A stretch of DNA of 64,000 nucleotides from Paraburkholderia tagetis (GTDB taxonomy: Bacteria > Pseudomonadota > Gammaproteobacteria > Burkholderiales > Burkholderiaceae): positions 124,001 through 188,000 of the forward strand of contig NZ_JAKLJA010000011.1 of NCBI RefSeq assembly GCF_022213065.1, read 5' to 3'. Below are positions 45,056-53,095 of this stretch, in pieces (within the stretch, counting starts at the first letter, position 1; every line of letters begins with the position of its first letter). The translations under genes and the position numbers were made by a program. The notes under the pieces are model-generated. The model had not been told where the DNA came from. It saw only the letters and a program-made list of their open reading frames with translations, and made no database searches.

Positions 45056-45092
45056 GTTCTTATATGAGGAACAATGTTTGATATTGCGGAAC
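45056..45092. promoter_or_regulatory. tandem palindrome, regulon site 8 (bicupin 2 operon)
   Basis: GTTCTTATATGAGGAAC (45056-45072) and GTTTGATATTGCGGAAC (45076-45092), 3 bp apart. It lies 51 bp upstream of ATG 45004, in the 251-bp gap after the phosphoglycerate-mutase-like gene. It splits the second block into two transcription units. Confidence 0.7.
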
Positions 45093-45255
45093 GCGATGAT
45101 TGGACCACGATACCGCAACAGGTGTCAATGAAGATTGACCTTTACTGTGATTCGGCATGCGAAGTAAACCGCGAACAACCGGATTCGTATGAAATTTCGC
45201 ACTCTGGAGGATCGCTGCGTGCCGGGTATCCCAGCCGCCTCGGGGTTTGCGAAAC

Positions 45256-45939
45256 TCAGCAGTTGTAGGCCACGGGTTTGGCGTTGGGGACTTCCATTAG
45301 CGTCACCGCCTCATCCTGAGTGCCTTCAATGATCTGTATGAGAGACCGCACGGTTGTCCCGTGGGCGCATACCAATACGCGCTTGCCTGCCTGTATGCGC
45401 GGCAATATCAGGTCCGACCATGCCGCGCGCACACGGATCGCTGCATCGCCAATAGATTCGGCGCGGGGCAATGACCGGGGAGCGAAAGGCGAATACCGGG
45501 AATCCGATTCCGGACTGTAATGATGGTTTGGGGGCACGGGTTCCGGACGGGCATCCGTGTTAAAGCGGAAATTCGTCAACTGGCGAAGGCCGTACTGGGC
45601 AGAAACCTCCGCTTTGGTCATGCCGGTCAAAATGCCGTAATGCCGTTCATTGAGTCGCCAGTCGGCGACTGGCGGCCGTTCCTGGTCCGGATAGAGGTGC
45701 GTGGCCACTACCCAATAGGTGCGCAGGGCCCGCGTCAACATCGAGGAAAACGCATGATCGAAAGTCCAACCCGCGCTCCTTAGCATCTCAGCCGCCATCT
45801 GGGCCTGAATCACGCCCCGTGGCGTGAGACCGATATCCGCCCATCCGGTGAACCTGGAACTCGCATTCCATTCGGATTCGCCGTGTCGCAGTAGCACGAG
45901 TTTGGCCTCGGGTCCGAGTGGGGCGGGGGCGAGCATCAT
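45256..45939 (-). CDS. phosphoglycerate mutase-like protein (dPGM/histidine phosphatase family)
   Basis: This 227-aa protein has LVLLRHGESEWNASSRFTGW with the phospho-His, the motif DWRLNERHYGILTGM, and VCAHGTTVRSLIQ with the second His, closely like 2,3-bisphosphoglycerate-dependent phosphoglycerate mutase. The family usually serves glycolysis; here it is the last gene of a catabolic unit on the minus strand. It may be a specialised mutase or phosphatase, or may help channel 3-carbon products. Two Met codons (45939, 45936) can serve as start. Confidence 0.85.
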   Translation of the reverse strand: MMLAPAPLGPEAKLVLLRHGESEWNASSRFTGWADIGLTPRGVIQAQMAAEMLRSAGWTFDHAFSSMLTRALRTYWVVATHLYPDQERPPVADWRLNERHYGILTGMTKAEVSAQYGLRQLTNFRFNTDARPEPVPPNHHYSPESDSRYSPFAPRSLPRAESIGDAAIRVRAAWSDLILPRIQAGKRVLVCAHGTTVRSLIQIIEGTQDEAVTLMEVPNAKPVAYNC

Positions 45940-45979
45940 TGGATTTTCCTCTTCTCAAGCTGTTATCCATGGGCCGGGG

Positions 45980-47062
45980 TCAGTCGTGGATACAGGCCTC
46001 GAAACCGGCTCTCAAGGCGTCACGATCCAGATTTCGGCCAATTAATACGTACCGGCTATAGCGGGCCTGCGCTTCTGTCCACGGACCTTGAAAGTCGCCT
46101 TCCATGAGCATGTGGACCGACTGGAATACATACCGGCGCTCATATCCTGAGATGTGGAAAATCCCTTTGGTGCGCAGGATATCGGCGCCTTGCACTGTCA
46201 CCAGGTTCCCAAGCCATTCTTCCAGCGTGGTCAGATCCAGCGCCTTGTCCGTTTCCAATGAGACGCTACGGATACCACGCGCCTGGATGTGGTTATCTTC
46301 GTCGTGAGCGTGATCGTGTTGGCCATGACCGTGACCGCAATGTTCGTCATGCACGTGTCCATGGTTGTGACCGTGGGCGCCGTGGCCACAATGCTCATCG
46401 TGGTCGTGCTCTGGAAGCGGTGCATGCGCCATCACGGCCACGGCTTCGACGCGGGACAGGTCGAACGATCCACGGCCGACCACTTCGTCGAGCGGTACCT
46501 GACAACGTGATGTCCTGTAAATCCGTGCAAACGGGTTAAGCGCCCGAAGTGCGGTCTCGGTGGCGTGCAACCGCTTTTCCTCTACATGTTCAACCTTGTT
46601 GATAATCAGTTGATCCGCGAACGCGACTTGTTCCACGGCTTCCGGACTATCCCCAAGTCTCTGATGGATGTGCACAGCATCCACCAGAGTGATAATTGAA
46701 TCGAGTTTAAAGTGTGCCTGCAAATGGGGGTCGACCAGGAACGTTTGGATCACGGGGCCTGGGGCAGCCAAACCAGTAGTCTCGATGATCACCGCGTCAA
46801 AGATCTGAGCGCTGGCCACCAGCTTATAAAGCACCTGGATCAAATCGGCCCGTACCGTGCAGCAGATGCATCCGTTATTCATTTCGAATAACTCATCATC
46901 TGATGAAACGACCAGATCATTATCAATACCGATCTCACCGAACTCGTTGACGACCACGGCGTACTTTTTGCCATGATCTTCCGACAGAATACGGTTAAGC
47001 AGCGTCGTTTTACCCGCTCCCAAATAACCCGTGAGAACCGTTATCGGGATCGTCTTATTCAT
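45980..47062 (-). CDS. CobW/G3E-family GTPase with His-rich loop
   Basis: This 360-aa P-loop GTPase has GYLGAGKTTLLNRI (Walker A, residues 12-25), EIGIDNDLV, the metal motif NNGCICCTVR (about 63-72), ETTGLAAPGPV, and the base-recognition NKVE. A linker at about residues 210-265 carries 17 His and two Cys-His pairs (EHCGHG), and a CobW C-terminal domain follows. Such proteins insert or traffic Zn, Co or other metals into client enzymes. It is 40 bp from the mutase-like gene. In this context it is a candidate metallochaperone for the Zn alcohol dehydrogenase, the amidohydrolase-fold hydratase or the bicupins. Confidence 0.9.
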   Translation of the reverse strand: MNKTIPITVLTGYLGAGKTTLLNRILSEDHGKKYAVVVNEFGEIGIDNDLVVSSDDELFEMNNGCICCTVRADLIQVLYKLVASAQIFDAVIIETTGLAAPGPVIQTFLVDPHLQAHFKLDSIITLVDAVHIHQRLGDSPEAVEQVAFADQLIINKVEHVEEKRLHATETALRALNPFARIYRTSRCQVPLDEVVGRGSFDLSRVEAVAVMAHAPLPEHDHDEHCGHGAHGHNHGHVHDEHCGHGHGQHDHAHDEDNHIQARGIRSVSLETDKALDLTTLEEWLGNLVTVQGADILRTKGIFHISGYERRYVFQSVHMLMEGDFQGPWTEAQARYSRYVLIGRNLDRDALRAGFEACIHD

Positions 47063-47077
47063 TCAGATCTCTCCAGC

Positions 47078-47106
47078 GACCCCGGGATCCAGTCCGCCCC
47101 GGGGTC
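47078..47106. other. intercistronic stem-loop
   Basis: GACCCCGGG (47078-47086) can pair with CCCGGGGTC (47098-47106) between the alcohol dehydrogenase and CobW genes. No T-run follows, so an mRNA-processing or stability element is more likely than a terminator. Confidence 0.45.
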
Positions 47107-47151
47107 TAAAGAATTGCTGCCGCAGGTCACTTGGGCCCGGACGCTTCTGAT

Positions 47152-48258
47152 TTACATCCAGGGCATGATCGACACATGGATTGCGTCTTCTGCGCCGCCC
47201 ACGGCCTTGATAGCCGCGTCTGCATCCTTAAGGGCAAAACGGTGCGTGGTGATCTTTTCGAGCGGGAAACGCTTCGAAGCCAATTGTTTCAAAGCGAGTT
47301 CGCAAGCCTTGTATGAGTGGCCGCGAGCCGACTTGATCGTGATGGCCTTGACGGTGACCTTGCCAATCGGGAAGTTCGGGAAGTCGGCCATCTCGCCTTG
47401 AATCAGCAGCGTGCCGCACTTGCGCTTCAGTGCCTCGATGCCGAGCAGGATGGCCTTCGTCCCCGCGCCTGCCGTGCAGTCCAGAGCGACGTCAACACCC
47501 TGGCCGTTCGTTGCTTCGAGGATCTTTGCGAGCGGGTCCTCCTTGGACACGTCGATAACGACGTCGGCGCCAAGTTCCTTCGCGATTTCGAGGCGCCTGG
47601 AGTCCTTTGCCGTGCCGGTGACGATGATCAGGGAGGCGCCCGCTTGCTTGCACGCGACGACTTGTGACAGACCTTGCTGGCCCGGACCCTGGATCAAGAC
47701 CGACGTGTCATAACCGACGTTACAGTCGAACAGGGCCCATTCGATGCCGTTTGCCATCGGGGTCACGACGCCTGCAAGCTCCGGGTCCAGACCTTCCGGA
47801 ACCTTGTGGATGACCGCATTCGAGGGCAGGTAGATATATTGCGACAGGCCGCCCAGCAGCGGCGAGTGGTCATTGTCAATTGCCGTGTAACCGAGGCGGA
47901 TGCCCTTCGGGTTGAAACGCCAGTCGGTGCCGATGCAGTGACGGTATTGGCCCGAGTGGCAGTGTTCGCACTGGCCGCACGAGGTGTAGTGTTCAGGGAA
48001 AATGCGATCGCCGATTTTGAGGCCCGTGCGCTTCAGGAACTCGGGGCCCGCCTTTTCAAGAATGCCGATGTTTTCGTGACCCATAATAATCGGAGCGCCC
48101 TTCAGTTGCTCCTTGTACATCTTGACGTCGGTGCCGCAGATGCCGGCGACTTCAACGCGCATCAGCGCGCAATCGTCCGCCACTTCCGGCAATGCGAATT
48201 CGCGCAACTCCAGTTCGCTCGGGCCAACACGAACCTGTGCAAGAACCTTGTCTACCAT
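47152..48258 (-). CDS. zinc-dependent alcohol dehydrogenase (MDR family)
   Basis: This 368-aa dehydrogenase has the catalytic-zinc motif GICGTDVKMYK and GHENIGILEKAG. The structural-zinc cysteine set is CGQCEHCHSGQYRHC, and the Rossmann segment VLIQGPGQQGLSQVVACKQ. It oxidises an alcohol or reduces an aldehyde/ketone with NAD(P). ATG 48258 (MVDKVLAQ) is chosen over ATG 48294. It sits 104 bp downstream of the aldolase gene, so it may process an aldolase product or a hydroxylated intermediate. Confidence 0.9.
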   Translation of the reverse strand: MVDKVLAQVRVGPSELELREFALPEVADDCALMRVEVAGICGTDVKMYKEQLKGAPIIMGHENIGILEKAGPEFLKRTGLKIGDRIFPEHYTSCGQCEHCHSGQYRHCIGTDWRFNPKGIRLGYTAIDNDHSPLLGGLSQYIYLPSNAVIHKVPEGLDPELAGVVTPMANGIEWALFDCNVGYDTSVLIQGPGQQGLSQVVACKQAGASLIIVTGTAKDSRRLEIAKELGADVVIDVSKEDPLAKILEATNGQGVDVALDCTAGAGTKAILLGIEALKRKCGTLLIQGEMADFPNFPIGKVTVKAITIKSARGHSYKACELALKQLASKRFPLEKITTHRFALKDADAAIKAVGGAEDAIHVSIMPWM

Positions 48259-48362
48259 CTCTAACACTCCTTGGAAAAGTTTTACCGGCAGCAATTCAGC
48301 CTGCCGTCTGACGCCAGCGGATTCGATTGATCAAGATCGCGATGGATTAACCCATTAACCAG

Positions 48363-49211
48363 TCAACGGTCTACCAAGGTGCGAACGGCACTCACCGTAT
48401 CGAAGCTACGCGGTGCCGCGGCCATGAGGAAGCGATAGCCCTCATCGATCACGCGTTGTGCGTTGGCCTTCGTAACGTGAGGATGACCAACGATCACGTT
48501 GTGTTCCTTGCACGTGGCAACGACTTGCGCCATTGCGGCCAGGACTTCCGGGTGCTCGGTCTGGCGGGGGACGCCCAATTCCTGGCTCAAGTCGCCCTCT
48601 CCAATCAGGATGGCGCCAATTCCAGGGACGTTCTTCAGCATGTCCGGGAGGTTCGTAATCCCCGCGGTGTCTTCGATCTGAAGAACGGCGAAGATCTCGC
48701 CTTCCGGGGCGAGGGGCCATACGTCGGCCTTTGCGTAGTATTCGGCCATCGACAGACCCCAGTAACGCGCAGCCTGCATCGGGCCATCGCCACGAATGCC
48801 CGCCGGTTCGTACAGGGGCTTGCCCTTTGTGCGTGCGTAACGGCATGCGGCAATCGCGTTGTATGCCTCTTCGACGGTCGAGATATGAGGGAAGACGACG
48901 CCGTAGCAACCAATGTCCAGAGCCTGTTTGGCCAGGAACTGATTCATCTCGCAACCGTTAGCCGGAACGCGGGCAAACGGGGTCACGGCCGGGGCCAGAC
49001 CGCTCTTTGCGATTTGGCCACGGTTCATCAGGTATTGCAGGCTGTTGCGCAGGCTCTTGATATCCCAGCCACGGTGCTCGCCTTCGAAGACCACCGAATC
49101 ATAGGGTGATGCCTGGACTTCGGTTGCGGTTTCGATTTCGCACGGTGCGAACAGGGAAAATGCGTGACCGCCAGTTTCGAGGGCTCTGATAACACCATTA
49201 AGACGCGACAT
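48363..49211 (-). CDS. HpcH/HpaI-family aldolase/citrate lyase
   Basis: This 282-aa class II pyruvate aldolase-like protein has SVVFEGEHRGWDIKSL, ARVPANGCEMNQFLAKQALD, GCYGVVFPHISTVEEA with the metal-binding region, and GAILIGEGDLSQELG. The family cleaves 4-hydroxy-2-oxo acids to pyruvate and an aldehyde or oxo acid. It is directly downstream of the LigJ-like hydratase gene, whose expected product (4-carboxy-4-hydroxy-2-oxoadipate) would be a fitting substrate. That assignment is inference. Confidence 0.87.
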   Translation of the reverse strand: MSRLNGVIRALETGGHAFSLFAPCEIETATEVQASPYDSVVFEGEHRGWDIKSLRNSLQYLMNRGQIAKSGLAPAVTPFARVPANGCEMNQFLAKQALDIGCYGVVFPHISTVEEAYNAIAACRYARTKGKPLYEPAGIRGDGPMQAARYWGLSMAEYYAKADVWPLAPEGEIFAVLQIEDTAGITNLPDMLKNVPGIGAILIGEGDLSQELGVPRQTEHPEVLAAMAQVVATCKEHNVIVGHPHVTKANAQRVIDEGYRFLMAAAPRSFDTVSAVRTLVDR

Positions 49212-49259
49212 GTTTTACCTTTCTTGTTGATCGGGAATCCAATAGATTTCCCATCGTTG

Positions 49260-50309
49260 CTACTTGACGGCCACGGCCCGCGCTTGAGCTTCACGGGCCT
49301 TCAACAGGGCATCGAGGCGCGGGTAGACGCGGCGGGCATTGCCTTCGAAGATCTTGAACTTCGTCTCTTCGCTCAGGCCCTGAACTTGCTCGATATAGCG
49401 CTTCGTATCGTCAAATGCGTGGCCCGTTTCCGGATCGATCCCCGGTACCGCGCCCAACATTTCTGAGGCAAACAAGATGTTGTCTTCCGGAACGACACGG
49501 GTCAGAAGCTCAATGCCAGGGAGGTGATAGACGCACGTATCAAAGAACACGTTCTGCATCACGTGCTCAACGAGTTGGCGCTTTTGCATTGCCAGGCTCA
49601 TACCACGGTAACGGCCCCAGTGATACGGAACGGCGCCGCCGCCGTGCGGAATCACGAAACGCAGGGTCGGGAAATCCTTGAACAGGTTTCCCTGAATCAA
49701 CTGCATGAACACAGCCGTATCCGCGTTGATGTAGTGGGCGCCCGTGTGATGGAAGTTAGGATTGCAACACGAACTAACGTGGATCATTGCCGGCACGTCG
49801 AGTTCCACCAACTTTTCGTAAATCGGGTACCAGTGGCGGTCCGTCATCGGAGGCCCGGTCCAGTGACCACCGCTCGGATCGGGGTTCAGGTTCACGCCCA
49901 CGAAACCGAGTTCGTTCACCGCGCGCTCCAGTTCCGGAATGCAATTCGCGGGGCTGACACCGGGGCTTTGCGGTAGTTGCGCGACACCAACAAAATTGTC
50001 GGGCAGCAGCGTTGCAATCCGGTGGATGAGATCGTTAGACAAACGCGTCCATTCGACCGACGTTGCTTCGTTGCCGATGTGGTGTGCCATACCAGCGGCA
50101 CGGGGGCTGAAAATCGTGAGGTCGGAACCGCGCTCGCGTTGGAGTTTTAGTTGCGGCTGAACGCTGGCGATGATCTCCTCATCGCTGACGCCGAGGTTCG
50201 TGCTCCTGGGCTTGCGCGCCGGGTCCAACAACCCTGCTAGCTGCTTGTCGCGGAAAACATGCAAGGCCAGTGGTTCGGTCGTGTAATGGCAGTGGGTATC
50301 GATAATCAC
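49260..50309 (-). CDS. 4-oxalomesaconate hydratase-like amidohydrolase (LigJ type)
   Basis: This 349-aa amidohydrolase-2 family protein starts at GTG 50309 (VIIDTHCHYTTEP); the open extension to 50477 has no supporting features. The metal motif HCH-like THCHY is at the N-terminus, and RERGSDLTIFSPRAAGMAHH, NLNPDPSGGHWTGPPMTDR, IPHGGGAVPYHWGRYRG and LFASEMLGAV are close to LigJ of Sphingobium. LigJ hydrates 4-oxalomesaconate to 4-carboxy-4-hydroxy-2-oxoadipate in protocatechuate/gallate meta-cleavage. The resemblance is strong over the whole length. This is the best clue to the pathway's lower half. Confidence 0.85.
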   Translation of the reverse strand: MIIDTHCHYTTEPLALHVFRDKQLAGLLDPARKPRSTNLGVSDEEIIASVQPQLKLQRERGSDLTIFSPRAAGMAHHIGNEATSVEWTRLSNDLIHRIATLLPDNFVGVAQLPQSPGVSPANCIPELERAVNELGFVGVNLNPDPSGGHWTGPPMTDRHWYPIYEKLVELDVPAMIHVSSCCNPNFHHTGAHYINADTAVFMQLIQGNLFKDFPTLRFVIPHGGGAVPYHWGRYRGMSLAMQKRQLVEHVMQNVFFDTCVYHLPGIELLTRVVPEDNILFASEMLGAVPGIDPETGHAFDDTKRYIEQVQGLSEETKFKIFEGNARRVYPRLDALLKAREAQARAVAVK

Positions 50310-50353
50310 GGTAGGGGAGCGCCGTATGTAAAATCGTTTTCGATGTTGGTTTG

Positions 50354-51229
50354 TCAGGCCGGAACCAGGCCTTGCACTTCGAATGCGGACTTGAAGAACG
50401 CATCCAGACGTTCTGTCGTATTCGCCGCCTGCTGATCCGCGGCGTTCACCGACCAGTACTCCGAAGCAGGAATGCACTCGTGAAGGTACATGGCAGCCGA
50501 AGTCGCATGCGATGCGTCTTGCCCAGGAATGATTAGCGTCGGGACGTTGAGCATCAACAGGTCTTCGGGCGGGGCTCCCGGTGCGGTATCGCGGTCAAAC
50601 AGGGTCCAGCCCATGCCGGTCACGATTGCCCGGTACTTCGCGGCATCGAACGATGCAAATTCTTTCGCGAATTCCTTGTTCGTCTGGATCACAGATGCCC
50701 AAGGACCGCCGCGGGGATCCGCACCGAACGGCTTGCCGGTCGCCAACGCGAGTTCCACCACTGCGGCCATGCCGTTTTGGCTCACATAGGCCAGGTGCTC
50801 GAAGAAGCGCTGATGACTGCTCATCCGGTAGCGGGCACCGCCAACAGGCCAGTAGAGGACCTGACCCAAAACGCGTTCCGGGTGCTGGGTCGCGAACGCG
50901 ATGACCGGCGAAACACCCATGCAACCACCCATCAGAAATGCACGGTCGATACTCAAGTGGTCGAGGAGGCCAATACCTTGCGCAACCATGTCTCGCCAGG
51001 TCACACGCTCGATGCGGCCGCCAGACTGACCGGTTTCGCGACGGTCAAAGACGATGCACTTGAAGCGCTTGGCCAGATAGTCGAGGGGATTGACCCGGGC
51101 ATAGATACCAAGCGTAGTCCACGTTTCGATAGTGGCATTGAAACCACCCGGGCTGTACATGAGAAGCGCCGGCCCATCACCGATCACATCGTAACGAGTG
51201 GAAATTCCATCAACAGTAACGAAAGGCAT
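50354..51229 (-). CDS. alpha/beta hydrolase with Cys nucleophile
   Basis: This 291-aa protein has an alpha/beta-hydrolase core with LLMYSPGGFNATIETW, IVFDRRETGQSGG and the nucleophile elbow LMGGCMGVSPVIAF, where the usual Ser is C103. The acid region is LIIPGQDASHATSA. The usual C-terminal GH (catalytic His) is not in its normal place (SVNAADQQAANTTER). ATG 51229 is selected; the 52-codon extension overlaps the PanB-like gene. Dienelactone hydrolase uses Cys in this fold, so a lactone or C-C hydrolase role is possible. Confidence 0.8.
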   Translation of the reverse strand: MPFVTVDGISTRYDVIGDGPALLMYSPGGFNATIETWTTLGIYARVNPLDYLAKRFKCIVFDRRETGQSGGRIERVTWRDMVAQGIGLLDHLSIDRAFLMGGCMGVSPVIAFATQHPERVLGQVLYWPVGGARYRMSSHQRFFEHLAYVSQNGMAAVVELALATGKPFGADPRGGPWASVIQTNKEFAKEFASFDAAKYRAIVTGMGWTLFDRDTAPGAPPEDLLMLNVPTLIIPGQDASHATSAAMYLHECIPASEYWSVNAADQQAANTTERLDAFFKSAFEVQGLVPA

Positions 51230-51245
51230 ATATGGCTCCCGGGAA

Positions 51246-52082
51246 TCAGACTGCGGCTTTGGCTTTCGGGGTGCCCTTGATCTGCTTGCCGGCGCGGACA
51301 TCGGCAAACAGTTCGGTAAACGCGTCCAGGGTCGTACGTGCCACGTTCGCGTATTGCTCCAGTTCAGCGTCAATGTTGGCCGCACCGTAGCCTATTGCTG
51401 CATGGGCCATGCGCACACGACCATCGAGCCACGGACCGCCGCCGAAACCGCCGATGACAGGGATATCGACCGCTTTGCACACTGCCTCACCGGCGACGGG
51501 GCCCGAATTCGTGAAATCGATCATTGAGGCCCCAGCCGCTTCCATGATCTTTGCATCCTTGACCAGTTGGGCAACCATGGCATCGGAGACCAGGGCGCCA
51601 TTTGCGTTGTTGTATTGAATGCCGTATTTCAGCGCCGTTTGCGGCGTGATGCCGAACTGGGCCATCACGGGGATACCGGCCTTGACCAGCGCGCCAACAG
51701 CTTCCGGATAATCTGCGGCGCCGTCCAACTTGATCATGTCGGCCGCTGCTTCCTTGACCAAACGGATACCGGCTTCCACCGCCGACTGGACACCCCGTTG
51801 GAGCGAACCGAAAGGCATGTCGGCGCAAACCAGTGCACGCCTCGCGCCACGGCGAACCGCCCTGGATACAATAATCATTTCGTCCAGAGTGATTTCGAGC
51901 GGGTTTGCGTGGCCCCAGACGTTGACGCCCACCGAGTCACCGACGACGAGCATATCGACGCCAGCACGTTCGGCAATGCGAGCCATTTGCACATCCCAGG
52001 CAACCACAGCCATGATCTTCTGCCCATCGCGCTTCATTTGTTGAAGCGCCGGGATCGTGACTTGTTTATCGTTAGCTTGCAT
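51246..52082 (-). CDS. ketopantoate hydroxymethyltransferase (PanB)-like enzyme
   Basis: This 278-aa protein has the PanB/PEP-mutase fold: KIMAVVAWDVQMARIAERAG, VDMLVVGDSVGVNVWGHANP, RALVCADMPFGSLQRGVQSA, and MIKLDGAADYPEAVGALVKA. PanB adds a formaldehyde unit to 2-oxoisovalerate with Mg. Compared with PanB, the second part is divergent (FTNSGPVAGEAVCKAVDIPV). Its position inside a catabolic operon, without panC, suggests an aldolase or C1-transfer role in the pathway rather than pantothenate synthesis. Confidence 0.78.
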   Translation of the reverse strand: MQANDKQVTIPALQQMKRDGQKIMAVVAWDVQMARIAERAGVDMLVVGDSVGVNVWGHANPLEITLDEMIIVSRAVRRGARRALVCADMPFGSLQRGVQSAVEAGIRLVKEAAADMIKLDGAADYPEAVGALVKAGIPVMAQFGITPQTALKYGIQYNNANGALVSDAMVAQLVKDAKIMEAAGASMIDFTNSGPVAGEAVCKAVDIPVIGGFGGGPWLDGRVRMAHAAIGYGAANIDAELEQYANVARTTLDAFTELFADVRAGKQIKGTPKAKAAV

Positions 52083-52128
52083 GTCTGATTCGGTTCTCGA
52101 TTTCGATTTTCGATCGGTTGCCCAGGGC

Positions 52129-53070
52129 TTAGCCCACGAGGTCCCGCGTACCGGCGGCAAAGATGTCTTCGAGCGCGTATTGCCGGGTCAAGATTCCCTG
52201 TTCGGACGCAAAACGGATAACGCTTTCGAGCGCCTGACGGTTGGGCTCGATACCGTACGGGAGTGGGTCACCGCCAAGCGTGTCCATGACGCGGCCATAG
52301 AACTTGTCACGGGGTAGACGTTCTGGGTCTTGCGTTCGCTGGAGCAGTTCGAGCCACTGACGCTTGGAATCCGCAAATGCCTTGAAGAGCGTGGGCGCCA
52401 GATCGGGGTTCTGTTCAAGTAGTTCGTTGCGAACCACGACCGTATGGTTGATCGGGTAGTAACCCGATTCACGCATGGCCGAGAAAGCCACGTTCTGTGC
52501 ATTGGGGATCAGGGGAACCAGATCCGGGTTTTCGACCTTAAGCCCCACGGCCGCCGACACTTCACTGGAGATCAACAGATCTTCGACCGTTTGGCCCGGT
52601 TCCACAGGCACCACGTTGCCCGGTGCCTTGTACTCTGCCACGTGCTCATCACCGGAGAGAATCCAGGTGATTTTTGAAAGATCAACACCGTATTGATGCT
52701 GGAGCACCGCACGGGCCCACACGCCGGCCGTAACCGTATAGCCACGATTGACCCCGACCTTGCGGCCTTCCAGCTGGCGCGGGTGCTCGATGCCGAGATT
52801 GCGATTCACCAGGATGCCGCCATGGTGGAACGCGCGAACGATAAAGACCGGAAGCGCCGTGAACGGCTTGCCGTATGCCCTGGCGCACAGATAGGTTGTG
52901 ATCGCCATCTCGGAGACATCGAACTCAGTACCACGAACCATCCGCCGAAACGCCTGAATGATCGCCGGCACTTCTTCGAATTCCAGCGACCAGGGACCGG
53001 TATCAACCTTACCGGTTTTAAGGGCCTCCGTATGCCCAAGAGTCTGGACACATGCCTTCAGAATTGCCAT
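52129..53070 (-). CDS. 4,5-dihydroxyphthalate decarboxylase-like protein 2
   Basis: This 313-aa protein is a paralogue of the one at 36694. It shows the same pattern: FEEVPAIIQAFRRMVRGTEF, DVSEMAITTYLCARAYGKPF, LPVFIVRAFHHGGILVN, LEGRKVGVNRGYTVTAGVWA, ILSGDEHVAEY. No signal peptide is present, so it is a cytoplasmic enzyme of the substrate-binding fold. It is the second gene after the operator at 53442. Decarboxylation of a dihydroxylated aromatic dicarboxylate is the family reaction; specificity is unknown. Confidence 0.75.
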   Translation of the reverse strand: MAILKACVQTLGHTEALKTGKVDTGPWSLEFEEVPAIIQAFRRMVRGTEFDVSEMAITTYLCARAYGKPFTALPVFIVRAFHHGGILVNRNLGIEHPRQLEGRKVGVNRGYTVTAGVWARAVLQHQYGVDLSKITWILSGDEHVAEYKAPGNVVPVEPGQTVEDLLISSEVSAAVGLKVENPDLVPLIPNAQNVAFSAMRESGYYPINHTVVVRNELLEQNPDLAPTLFKAFADSKRQWLELLQRTQDPERLPRDKFYGRVMDTLGGDPLPYGIEPNRQALESVIRFASEQGILTRQYALEDIFAAGTRDLVG

Positions 53071-53095
53071 TCAAAAAGTCTCCTGTCAACGGCTG

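Noticed and set aside
46104..46539. Plus-strand Val/Met-rich frames opposite the CobW His-rich loop
   Set aside because: They are the complement of repeated His/Asp/Gly codons; hydrophobic look is a by-product of the CAC/CAT repeats.
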